A stretch of 64,000 nt of DNA from Xestospongia bergquistia. Lineage: Eukaryota > Porifera > Demospongiae > Haplosclerida > Petrosiidae. The stretch lies in assembly GCA_963965975.1 (NCBI GenBank), contig OZ014423.1, forward strand, positions 186,001-250,000, given 5' to 3'. The notes below the pieces were generated by a model that saw only the letters and a program-made list of their open reading frames with translations, made no database searches and was not told the DNA's origin. The number at the start of each line of letters is the position of its first letter. Positions within the stretch are counted from its first letter, which is position 1. Below are positions 11,210-21,505 of the stretch, one piece after another. The translations under genes and the position numbers were made by a program.

Positions 11210-12342
11210 TGGCTACTAATATTACTGATATTGATTGCCAGTCAGTGGCTAGTTCTACTAGTTGGTACATGTTGAATGAACCTGAAAAATTCCCAACACA
11301 CCCAGTAAGTCCAAAATATCATTTTATATTATTTTTTCTTACAAAATAGGTCATATCACTCACACAAGACCAATATGAATGTATTATAAAGCTCCTTCAA
11401 CAACCACAATATTCACTTCAACCTTATTTTTGGACACTTAGTGAACAGCTAAGTCCTTGGGAGACTTTTATTAGTAGTAAAGGTCAACATTTGTTGTGGC
11501 CACTGTGTCATAATTGGTTGGGGAGACTCAAAATGGGTCTGTTAAAGGAAGGACTATCATCTGCTGATGAGTTGTACCAGACAATGTTTGATGCTTATCA
11601 ACATCTGCTTAAGTTCACAAATTCATACACAGCTATTAAAACAAAAGTAGAAAAACAAGCAATATTGTTTTTACTTCTAACTCATCTCGGTGATGGAAAA
11701 TTTCGAGTATCATTTCGTTCTAAATTAACAGGTCTTAATACAACAACTAAAAGCAGTAAAAGGATTGGAAAAATACACAAATTTGCTCCAAAAGATTCTC
11801 GTAAAGACAACATGAAGGGAAGAATTGCAGTAATTAATAAAGAAATTATGAACAAATCTTTGCCATCAAGTCAACTAGTTAATGGTCCGGTAAAACTTTA
11901 TGGCAAAACTGGACAATGGTTTCTGAATATTTTGGAAACTGCTCTTGAACAACATGAAAGAGGTAATGATGTCATAATGATGTTACAATGATGTCATATA
12001 TGTAACAGATGATCGAATAGAATACCTTGAGGGGAGCAAGTCCCTAGTAAGTTATAATATTGTATGATGTCATTAACACTATCTTTTGTAGGGATTTGAG
12101 TTAGAGATGGAAAAATCATTTTTATATCTCACTCAGCAACTTGAAAAAGAAGGAAAAACAATAGATTATGACTATTTATATGATATCGTGTATGAAGATG
12201 AGTTGTCATGGAAACTAAACCACTCCCTTTCTGACAGCCTTGGTTAGTTCTGTTACTTTGAATATAACAATATTATGTATTTTTAGGAGATACACTTGAA
12301 GAGTTTATAGAAAGTAGAGGCAAACAGCTCTTTCAATTTTAA
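11209..12342 (+). CDS. Unrecognised 317-aa protein, start overlaps the previous stop
   Basis: Function unknown; I do not recognise the family. Five exons fit without frame breaks: 11209-11304, 11350-11962, 12009-12046, 12092-12242 and 12287-12342, joined by 44-46 nt introns with GT/AG ends. The protein starts MATNITDIDCQSVASSTS and is rich in helix-favouring segments with tryptophans (YFWTLSEQLSPWETF, LLWPLCHNWLGRLKMG). It has a basic middle (KSSKRIGKIHKFAPKDSRK) and an acidic C-terminal half ending GKQLFQF. There is no signal peptide or membrane span. The ATG lies inside TAATG with the micropeptide stop, so both ORFs may sit on one mRNA; alternatively a separate promoter lies within the micropeptide ORF. 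Confidence 0.75.
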
Positions 12343-12404
12343 TTTTAAAAATATATTATTAACATTTTTGTAATGGGTGTGGCAATAATAATTGCTGAAT
12401 CATA

Positions 12405-13918
12405 ATGGCATCTGCAGATGATAAGGCTAAAGCACCATGCACAGTATCTAGTGACTCTCATGTCTTCCAGGACAGTTGGACTACCTTATCATATGATCAG
12501 CTTATTGATAAAATTAAAGGTGTTATTTATGGCCAGGCTATTGGAGATGCTATTGGTTAGCAAAAATATAATAGTGTACAATGCTATTGTTATGACTGTA
12601 GGTTTAGCTACTGAGTTCCTTTCTAAGGAACAAGCTGCTAAATACTATGGTGAAAATGGGCCATCTGGATACAGTGACATTATACCAGACTTTCATCGAA
12701 GCAGGTTAGTGTTGCCATGACAACTAGTAGGTTTAATAACATGTATTGTAAAGGTGGGATCAAGGAGATTGGACTGATGATACTGACCAGGTATGTAATG
12801 GATGTATAAGTTGATAATGGATAGATGTTTTGGTAGATGTTGTTGATATTGCAAAGTATCGTTGCAAACAATGGAACAATTGACGAGAAAGACTTTGCAA
12901 AACGTCTTCATAATTGGATGAAACAGGGTTTTCCTGAATTGGGTGATGGAGGTGGGTGTGGCCACTGATGACATGATCCTATGTTCTCATATAGGTGGTC
13001 TCGGTATTGGTATGACTGTCTCTCGTGTATTACATCATGATCTCTTACTGACTGATCCACATGCTGCTGCTAAAGATGTCTGGGAAAAATCAGGGTAAGT
13101 ACAAAGTTAGTTGCCATGACAATTAACCACTCCTCCTTTAGGCGCTATTTGGCAGCTAATGGTGCTGTAATGCGTACTTCCATATTGGGAATTCTCAATT
13201 TTAATGGTATAAGCATTGATATATCATCAATGTTAATCCATTGTTACTAGACCTTGAGAAAGTAGCTGCCAATTCTTGTGCTATATCTCAAGTAACTCAT
13301 GCTGATCCACGGTGTACTGCTAGTTGTGTAGCTGTCACTACTGCTGTGAGATAATGTATATAATACATATAGTTAAGTGTCTCTCTTAGATAGCATTAAT
13401 GTTACAAGGACAATACGATACAAGAAAGAGTGACGATTTGAAAGTTATAGTTGATACTGCAATTAAAGTGAGATTTGTTTTATTGTCTCTATATTATCAC
13501 CATTTTTGTAGCGTTCTGAAGATTATCTTGAGCTAAAAGATCAAAAGAAAGAACTCAAACAACATATAACTGCTAGTTCACTCAGTTCTCTTAAACTAGA
13601 TGACTCAAGGACTATCGGTTATACTTTTAAAGCATTGGGTTCTGGATTTTATGGATTACGTAAAGGTACTGACTTCCGGAAAACTATTATTGAATTAATT
13701 ATGGAAGGTGGTGATGCTGATAGGTACATTGATGCTACAGTTATCCAAGACTCATTGTTTATTTTCTTTATTACAGTAATGGTGCAGTGTGTGGAGCATT
13801 GTTAGGTTGTAAAGTAGGGTTTTCAGCACTTCCTCATGACTTATTACAATTTAAACATCGACAGTGGCTAGATAACCAAGTTGATCGATTTTTAGCTGTT
13901 GTAGGATTAAAGAAATAA
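12405..13918 (+). CDS. ADP-ribosylglycohydrolase family protein (ARH/DraG fold)
   Basis: Likely removes ADP-ribose from proteins or small molecules using two metal ions. Seen: YDQLIDKIKGVIYGQAIGDA near the N-terminus, the metal-binding WTDDTDQM motif (about 12766-12785) and the C-terminal second metal site GGDADSNGAVCGALLGCKVG (about 13710-13815). These are the two signature blocks of the family. Eight or so short introns (about 40-50 nt) connect exons in frame, with the stop TAA at 13916-13918 after VVGLKK. There is no signal peptide, so it is probably cytosolic. It follows the unknown 317-aa gene by 62 bp on the same strand. I cannot say which ARH subgroup it belongs to. Confidence 0.85.
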
Positions 13919-14689
13919 ACCACAAAAATATATATTATTTTTGTTGTTGTTGTTGTCATCTAATAATTATAGTTTTTAAGTTATCCATTAACTGTAAATA
14001 ATATAGACTAGTTCATATAAACTATGAACATAAACTGATTATGTCTTCAACTCAATGTACTCTTGTTAATGAAAGGACAAGAGACAATATGAATGGTGTA
14101 TAAAGAGCAGGATTAAATAGACTTTGAGTCACTACACCCACACAATTAACTATATTATTAGAGCTAATTAGTACTTTTAATGACTTGAGAAATTCTTTAA
14201 GCAATTCCTGAATTGTCCTCTCAATATACATGTAGTCATGACAACGTTAACTGTTAAAAAGATACCTGGTTTTGTTTAAGGGCAAAGTCATATGTAAAAT
14301 AACAGTTCCTTCATTACATAATAATTCATCTTGATTAGTATCTGCCTGTATATGGACAGATAAAAGTATGTCCACTGACAAGGTTGATTTGTCACAGCTG
14401 TTAATATTTTAGGGAACAGTTCCAATGATCTGTGTACCTATACCTTCCATTAGCCTGTTTTAATTGCCTCAATAAATAATCATTTAAATTAATTTAACCT
14501 ACAAAATAATATTATACAAATAATCGAATCAGTACTTAGCTGTTATTAATAAACATAATTATGTTTAGGATTAACGAGTAATCGTATTCATACCCCCTTA
14601 ATGAGATTCATAACTATGTACAGTCGCGCCCCACAATAGCATGAAGACAAAATCTGCAGTACATATAAAAGGAAATGAAAACCACCTTG

Positions 14690-15055
14690 GATAGGTTGTG
14701 TTGTGGGCCAGCGTTCTGCAATGCATCAGACCTCTGAGATGGTTACCAGCATACTCTACGGAGTATCCGAAAGGCCGACTAGGATAGGGCTGGTAGTCTC
14801 CCTTTAAACGAGAAGAGGCTGGTGTATTTGTGGTTCCCGGTTTCTGAATGCGACATTCCCTAAGAGCTGGAATCCCGTACGGCTGGTTTTAAGTTAGGGC
14901 GACGCTCCAGCCAGGATTACCTCGCGAAGACGAGGGTTACCAAGCCAGGTGGCGGTCCCAGCTAGCAATAGCAGGGAATCCTGGAGCCTAAGTGGAAGCC
15001 TGAGTGGGTGAGCGAGTAGGAATCGTTTGGGCAACACAACATGTTTTTTTTTTTT
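14690..15055. repeat. GC-rich structured element with complementary ends and a T tract
   Basis: About 350 bp, visibly richer in G+C than its surroundings. The ends are complementary: GTTGTGTTG near 14696 pairs with CAACACAAC near 15032, followed by a run of about 13 T. Internal perfect hairpins: ATACTC-TACG-GAGTAT (about 14751-14766) nested inside ACCAGC/GCTGGT, and CCTCG-CGAAGA-CGAGG (about 14930-14945). No protein frame is evident. This could be a Pol III-type structured RNA or a SINE-like repeat. A partial copy downstream favours a repeat. It did not match what I recall of SRP, 7SK, RNase P or RNase MRP RNA. Confidence 0.5.
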
Positions 15056-15171
15056 TATTAATAAATCTTAACTTTATTAAACTACAAGAAATGTCAGTCA
15101 ATCTAAAGTAAAGTTAATGTAACATTAAGTTTTAGTTGCTAAAAGTCAAAATTAAAGGAAATATTGGAAGT

Positions 15172-15310
15172 TCGTCTTCGGACGAGGGTTACCAAGCCAG
15201 GTGGCGGTCCCAGCTAGCAATAGCAGGGAATTCTGGAGCCTAAGTGGAAGCCTGAGTAGGTAGGTGAGCGAGTAGGAATCGTTTGGGCAACACACAAGGT
15301 TTTTTTTATC
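15172..15310. repeat. Partial second copy of the structured element
   Basis: Matches the last 125 or so bases of the 14690-15055 element almost base for base (GGCGGTCCCAGCTAGCAATA shared). It again ends GGGCAACACA followed by a T tract. The 5' two thirds are absent. Confidence 0.85.
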
Positions 15311-16285
15311 AATCTATTTTATTTAAACTACTGGAAAGGAATGTTATTAATTTATTAGGGATCATTTAGCAACTCACAAATTTTTTTTTACAAATCTTAA
15401 ATCTATTTAACTGCTGGGAAGGATTGTCAGTAGAACATACCATGAATGTTCTCTTTGACAGAAACATAAAACTAACAAAAATTTTTTCATAAAATATTAT
15501 TACCATAGATTTAATTATTTAACTGGTTTGTTAGATATTGATAATTTTTGATTTCACAGTATTAATTGATCAACTTCTAGAATTATTTTACAGCTGTTTC
15601 TTCTCTAACCAGGATTATAGATTGTATATAACTAATTTTATTTAGTACTACAAAATAGTAATATTATATATTCTGAAAATGTTAGTAATAAAAGTCGTCG
15701 TGTACACCTTCCTATAAACACACCCACTAAATTACAAACAAGCAGCCACACCCTATATATACTCTAACTTCATAAAAATTTAAGCTTTTTCGTTGCTTAT
15801 CATCTTGGGTACATTTACCAGTAAACAAGGGCATTATTATAATATTTTAATGCAATGTTTGAGAGTTGTAATATTAATGTCACTTAACAAGGGCCTATAT
15901 AGCTAAATCCTTAAAATTTGAAATGATTTTGTGACATGGAAGAAATCTCAATTTTTACCATGGTCTATATATATAATTCATGAATTAAAAAATGAACAAT
16001 CATTGGTAGTCAAATCACTTGATTTTTTACAAAGTTAGCTATTTGTTAAGTAAGTGTTGCAAAAATCTATATTGACTCCAACATTTTGATAGCAACTCAT
16101 AAAATATTGTAAAAATAATTGAAAATTGACAATTTAATGCATTACACATTTATACATCTTATAAAGGCAATGCTAAAGTTATACAAAGTTGGATAAGTAT
16201 TCTCTCTTTGTGCACAAACTTGACCAACTAAATTGAACAATTTTGAGCTAATTAATGGGCGTGGCCGAGTGGCATGTGCTGAAGA

Positions 16286-19200
16286 ATGGATGAAGATGCT
16301 GGTATGACTACACCTAAAGGTGCCTATCTTCAACAAAAAACAGGGTATTTATATATATATATATTGTCTTTATACTTACTATAACTATTCTGTATAGATC
16401 ATGGCTTGCTGAAAGTGTGATGACTAGCTTTGCTGAGCCTAGCCCAGCAGTTGAGAGATCAACAAAGTCACATTACATGCAGAGAAGAATAAATGCCTGT
16501 AAGATATATAAATCATGCCCCTTCATCAAACGCTATATAATATCATATAGCTCTGGGTGTATTAAACACAGTGTTACCTGGTGAGCCCAGCATCAGAGCC
16601 CTTGGGACTCTGGCCACACCCTCTTTTCAACAAAATACAAGTTAGTATTTGAAAAATGAATCATTTCATTACATATTTTTAAATGATATAGTATTTTCCA
16701 CTGTAAGTTATTATTGACTGTACTCATATGATCTGTATTTGTTCATAAGGAGCAACAAGGTAGGTCTGTTGTTTATCAACCTACTCCTCAGAGAGAGCAA
16801 ACAGTAAGTGAGAGAGAAGATAACAGATGCTATGATTTTTGTTAGATGTCAGTAACTATAATGGATGAATCAGGACTACGAGATATTCATCTATTAGCCA
16901 CACCTTCTCGTGATACAACCCTTGTAGGCTCTACCCTTTTAATTATTTGATATAATTACTAATATGTTTAGTTATCACCTAATGTACATTGGACAGAGGA
17001 GAGTAAATTGTTACAATCTGAACTTCATACATCACAAATTGCTGACACTACATTTCATGACCATCCTATATTACAAGGTAATATGTTAATAACATAATGT
17101 TAATAATTATTATAATTATTATAATTAGCTGGGTTGGATCTGATGAATGCATTTCATCGTAATTTAATGGAAAAACCTAATTCTTCTCAAATATTAGAGC
17201 TTCTTGAGGCTATGGAAGAGGTATTCATCCATTTTGTGTGTCTATCTGTCCATTTATAATAGACCTGTGCTACTCAAATTGAACAACTGAAATTATTGGA
17301 CAAACCTAAAAAGTAAGTCTCATGACCAAATAAACAAGTCACACCCACTAATTAGAATGTCTGATATTCTGATTGAGCTAAAGTTAGAACACGATACATG
17401 GCAACTAGCTAGAGCACTCTATAGTGATCGTTTAACTGTAAAAGATAGAGATGAAGATGACTTGATGCTTGGAGAGGTAGTAATGACATCATGCCCTTTA
17501 GTGTGTAATATAGTATATTATAGTTGTCATCTCGGACTGATAAGGTTATTATTGATGACTACTACTCCAGTGATGCTGATGTCAGACAAGCTCAGGTCAG
17601 TCCCTTTAATATAGGGATATTAATTATTTAATTAAATCAGCTGGTAGTGGATTGGTTAGAAGGTATTGCTAGTACCAAATTAGATGATTTTAATGCTAAA
17701 GTGAAGTATTTTGCAGACTCTGTTAGTTGGTAAGTGTATCATTAGAATTATTAGATTGTAATAATGTATAGGGAGAATACGGTTCATGATTTACGTCAAA
17801 GACTTAATAATGGTTATATTGTTACTGAGGTAGACCCTGATGCTCCTACTAGACAAAAGAAGCATCTTTCTGATTTAGATGAAGTGAGTTGTACAATTAT
17901 TACTTTATTATATTATGTGTATTTAGAAAGATGAGTTGTCTTTGGCTAAACATTTGTTTGAATGTATTAGAGCTGGGGATTTAGAGAAGGCAAGTCGTCA
18001 ATAATCTAATAACTATTATTTGTTAGGCTCAAGAATTATGTCTACATTGTGGACAAGCATGGCGTGCTGCTACACTTGATGGGTGGAAACTCTATCATGA
18101 TCCAAATTTAAATAAAGGTGTTCTTTCTCCTCATCTAACCTCACATCATCTTTCTCTCTCCTATCTATAGACATTGGAGAGGAACTTGAAGCAGTTGAAG
18201 GTAATTTAGGTCGTAGTCTTTGGAAGTTATCTTGTTGGAAATTATCTAGTTGTGTAAGTACCCTATTGTATAAACACATCATATAATTTTTGTATTAGTC
18301 GTCATATAGTAATTATGAGAGAGCAGTCTATGCTGGTCTAAGTGGGAATATAACACCTGTAAGTAGAGGTAATTAATACGGAATGATCCTTTTGTGTTTT
18401 CTATAGCTTTTGTCTGTCTGCCAGACCTGGTATGATTATGTGTGGGCGTATTTCAAAGTGATGGTTGATGTATTGGTTGAAAAGGTGCATTTTGATCTCT
18501 CTGTTTCTGAGTTAATGTTATTTGTATTTGTAGAAACTACAGTCATCTAACAGATATCCTCCACCAAATGAATTTATTCAAGAAATGCCTAAAGAATATT
18601 GGAATGCATTGTAAGTTAACATAAACACATTCTCATTCCATCATAGACTCATACTCATTCCATAGAATTTCATATGACTTTATTCTCGTTCCATTGTAGA
18701 CTTATTCCAGAATTAATATTTCAGGAGATTGAAGCCAACTCATCACAATTGATTCGTAAACAATGTCTAAATTATTACCACTTATGTCAAAAACATTTAA
18801 TACTAAACTCACTTGATGGTATGCCTTCTATTATAATAATATGTATTAATATATTATTATAATAATATGTGTTAATATACTATTATAATAATATATGTTA
18901 ATATACTATCATAATGATATGTGTTAATATACTATTGTAATGATATGTGTTAATATACTATTATAATAATATGTATTAATATACTATTATAATGATATGT
19001 GTTAATATACTATTGTAATGATATGTGTTAATATACTATTATAATGATATGTATTAATATACTATTATAATGATATGTGTTAATATACTATTGTAATGAT
19101 ATGTGTTAATATACTATTATAATGATATGTATTAATATACTATTATAATGATATGTGTTAATATACTATTGTAATGATATGTGTTAATATACTATTATAA

Positions 19201-21335
19201 TAATATGTATTAATATACTATTATAATGATATGTGTTAATATACTATTGTAATGATATGTGTTAATATACTATTATAATGATATGTATTAATATACTATT
19301 ATAATGATATGTGTTAATATACTATTATAATGATATGTATTAATATACTATTATAATGATATCTATTAATAGACCTTATTGAGGAAATGTATGAATGGCT
19401 TGAAGAAGGCAGACAATGTAATCTCCATCTTCTAAGATTTATGGTTTGCATTTGTTGAATTATTAATACTTTCAGTTTCATTTATAGGCACATGTTGTTT
19501 TGTTTATACGTACAGTGGGTGTGGCCTGTGATGTAAGTTATATAATAGTATTCTTATGTAATAATTATTTCCTTTCTAGGAGTCAAAATGTAATGATATT
19601 TTGGAGATGTTCATACAAGTGATGATGTCGTAATGATGTCATAATATTATTGTCATTGATATAGGTATTAATATCCCAACAATTTACTGAATTAGTAGCA
19701 TTATATACATCATATTTACCAAATGATCGTCAGATTACTTGTTATACTCATCTCCTCAAAGGTATTATGTTCCATCTCAAATTATCAGAATATATTATGT
19801 AATATTGTTTTAAGGGATCAGTGAACCTAAACAACAGAAAAAGTGTTTGGAGCTAGCTAATGAATGTGGTGAGAGACAGAGAGAGACAGAGAGAAAGAGA
19901 GAGAGGGAGAGAGGGAGAGAGACAGAGAGAGACAGAGAGACAGAGAGAGAGTAAAATATATTTCTCAAGGTCTTGAGTTATCAGTCATAACAAAGGAAGT
20001 AGTTGAAAATATCAGACTCACAGAGACAGTGAGTTTCATTAACAAACCACTCAATTATTATCTGTTAAAATTAGGAAGAAGTACCTGCTACAGTTGAACT
20101 AGGTCATGAACTAGAGATCACTGAAGTATGATACAGCCCCTGTCATTATATTGTACTTATTATTTATAGGCTGATTGTCGCAAAATAAACATCTTAGATT
20201 GGTTGTTATATGAAGAGACTCAACGAGAAGAAGCTCTCTATCAAGCGAATGCTGTCATGAGAGGATTTCTAGGTAGCTCCTCAATTATAAATAATTATAA
20301 TATAATTCTTAATTCTTCAAAGCTGCTAACAAACATCAGTCAGCTTTAGCTGTCTTCCAGAAAATACCTTCTGATTCTGTAGATGTTGTGAATAGAAATT
20401 GGACAATGAAGGTGATGTACTCTTAGTTGATTATGTAATGACCACACCCTCTCTTTATAGGCTGGTGCTGTACCCCTATCTGTAATATTGAGTAACGATA
20501 TCAGAGAATTTCTCAGTATACAAGCATATTTGGTATTCCTCTAATATTCTTTGTTATATCAATTTTTGTTAATTTAGGAAGCTATCGAGTCTTTTAATGT
20601 TTGGTTTGAACATTTTCATCACATGAAACCTGTATGTCAGAATGACATCATACTAACCACACCCATATTTATGTAGGCTCCACCCCCATCACATCCTAGA
20701 AGAGATGAATTTACAGAACATGTTGCACATGAGAAAAAAATGGAAAGATATCAAGTATGTTGTATGTATTGTATCATTTGTAATTTATTTGTTATATAAT
20801 TTTAGATGGAAAATGCACAATGGGAAAAGCAATTAAAAATTATCATAGATGTATGTTACATGTATTAATAACTAGTTAATAACTAGTAAATTACAGGAGG
20901 TGGAGGGTAAAGTGTATAACGTCTTGCTGTTTATAAAAGGTGGATGGATGGTTGATGAACAGGTATGATAAACTTGTTTTTCTAGGAATGTTATACTTAC
21001 TCATATACACAGGGTGGCAGGAATGACCCTGCTCGTCATAAACAAATGAAGTTATTAAGACAACTTTGTCTACCTAAATTGTGTTTCTTACTACACAATG
21101 TACTGCATTCAACTCAAAATTATAAAAAGGTTTGTCATTCTCACTTGCTCTCTTTTATTGGTCAACTTATAAATAGTGTCTTCAGTTGTCTGACGTGTTA
21201 GCTTCAGAGAAACATAGCCTGTACAAAGAATTTTGTCCAGATGAACTGAAACATTTTCTTCATTTAATGCACAAATCAGCTGGACTATTAGCTGATATGC
21301 CAGATATTGATCCCATTGGATATAATCTTGCTTGA
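16286..21335 (+). CDS. NUP107: Nucleoporin Nup107
   Basis: Scaffold nucleoporin of the Nup107-160 (Y) complex, all alpha-helical, at the nuclear pore and mitotic kinetochores. About 25 exons separated by mostly 40-60 nt introns; the ATG is at 16286 ([14 protein letters not shown]). Recognised blocks include [22 protein letters not shown] (about 17950-18055), [34 protein letters not shown] (about 19715-19755), [20 protein letters not shown] (about 20180-20240), and the C-terminal [20 protein letters not shown] (about 21055-21110) ending DPIGYNLA, like vertebrate Nup107. Two introns are expanded by simple repeats (18830-19370 and about 19868-19950). It converges with ARID5, the stop codons being 170 bp apart. 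Confidence 0.92.
18832..19372. repeat. 26-bp AT-rich minisatellite in a NUP107 intron
   Basis: About 20 tandem copies of TTAATATACTATTATAATGATATGTG-like units. Variants (TATTGTAATG against TATTATAATG, and ATGTGTT against ATGTATT) recur in a regular order, suggesting a higher-order block of about three units. Confidence 0.92.
19868..19952. repeat. GA/GACA simple repeat in a NUP107 intron
   Basis: Roughly 85 bp of GAGA and GACAGAGA units shortly before the acceptor of the next exon, on the sense strand. Confidence 0.9.
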
Positions 21336-21505
21336 AACCACTGTAATTATCATGTTATGATTTCATAAACGTCAACACAAGAATAACATTTTTTTCAAAA
21401 AATTGAACAAACAGATTAAATATAGAGTTAGCATAATAAAATAAATTTAAAATCTTAAAATAAAAATAATAAATTCTTTATGTTATAAAAATACCTGACA
21501 ATCAG

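Larger units (their letters stand above)
13919..16285. other. 2.4-kb intergenic region holding a structured repeat
   Basis: The longest gene-free stretch of the window. It is AT-rich except for the GC-rich element at about 14690-15045 and its partial copy at 15172-15300, listed separately. Three T tracts (about 15045, 15301 and 15381) are each followed by similar AT-rich sequence with ATTTAAACTACT/ATTTAACTGCT-type wording, so the repeat family extends beyond the GC-rich core. 15450-16285 holds nothing recognisable besides the NUP107 promoter. Confidence 0.55.

Noticed and set aside
14690-15055. Assignment as SRP RNA, RNase P/MRP RNA or 7SK
   Set aside because: GGTGGCGGTCCCAGCTAG recalls the Alu domain of SRP RNA, but its position is wrong and the S-domain core is missing; CR-I/CR-V of RNase P/MRP could not be placed convincingly.
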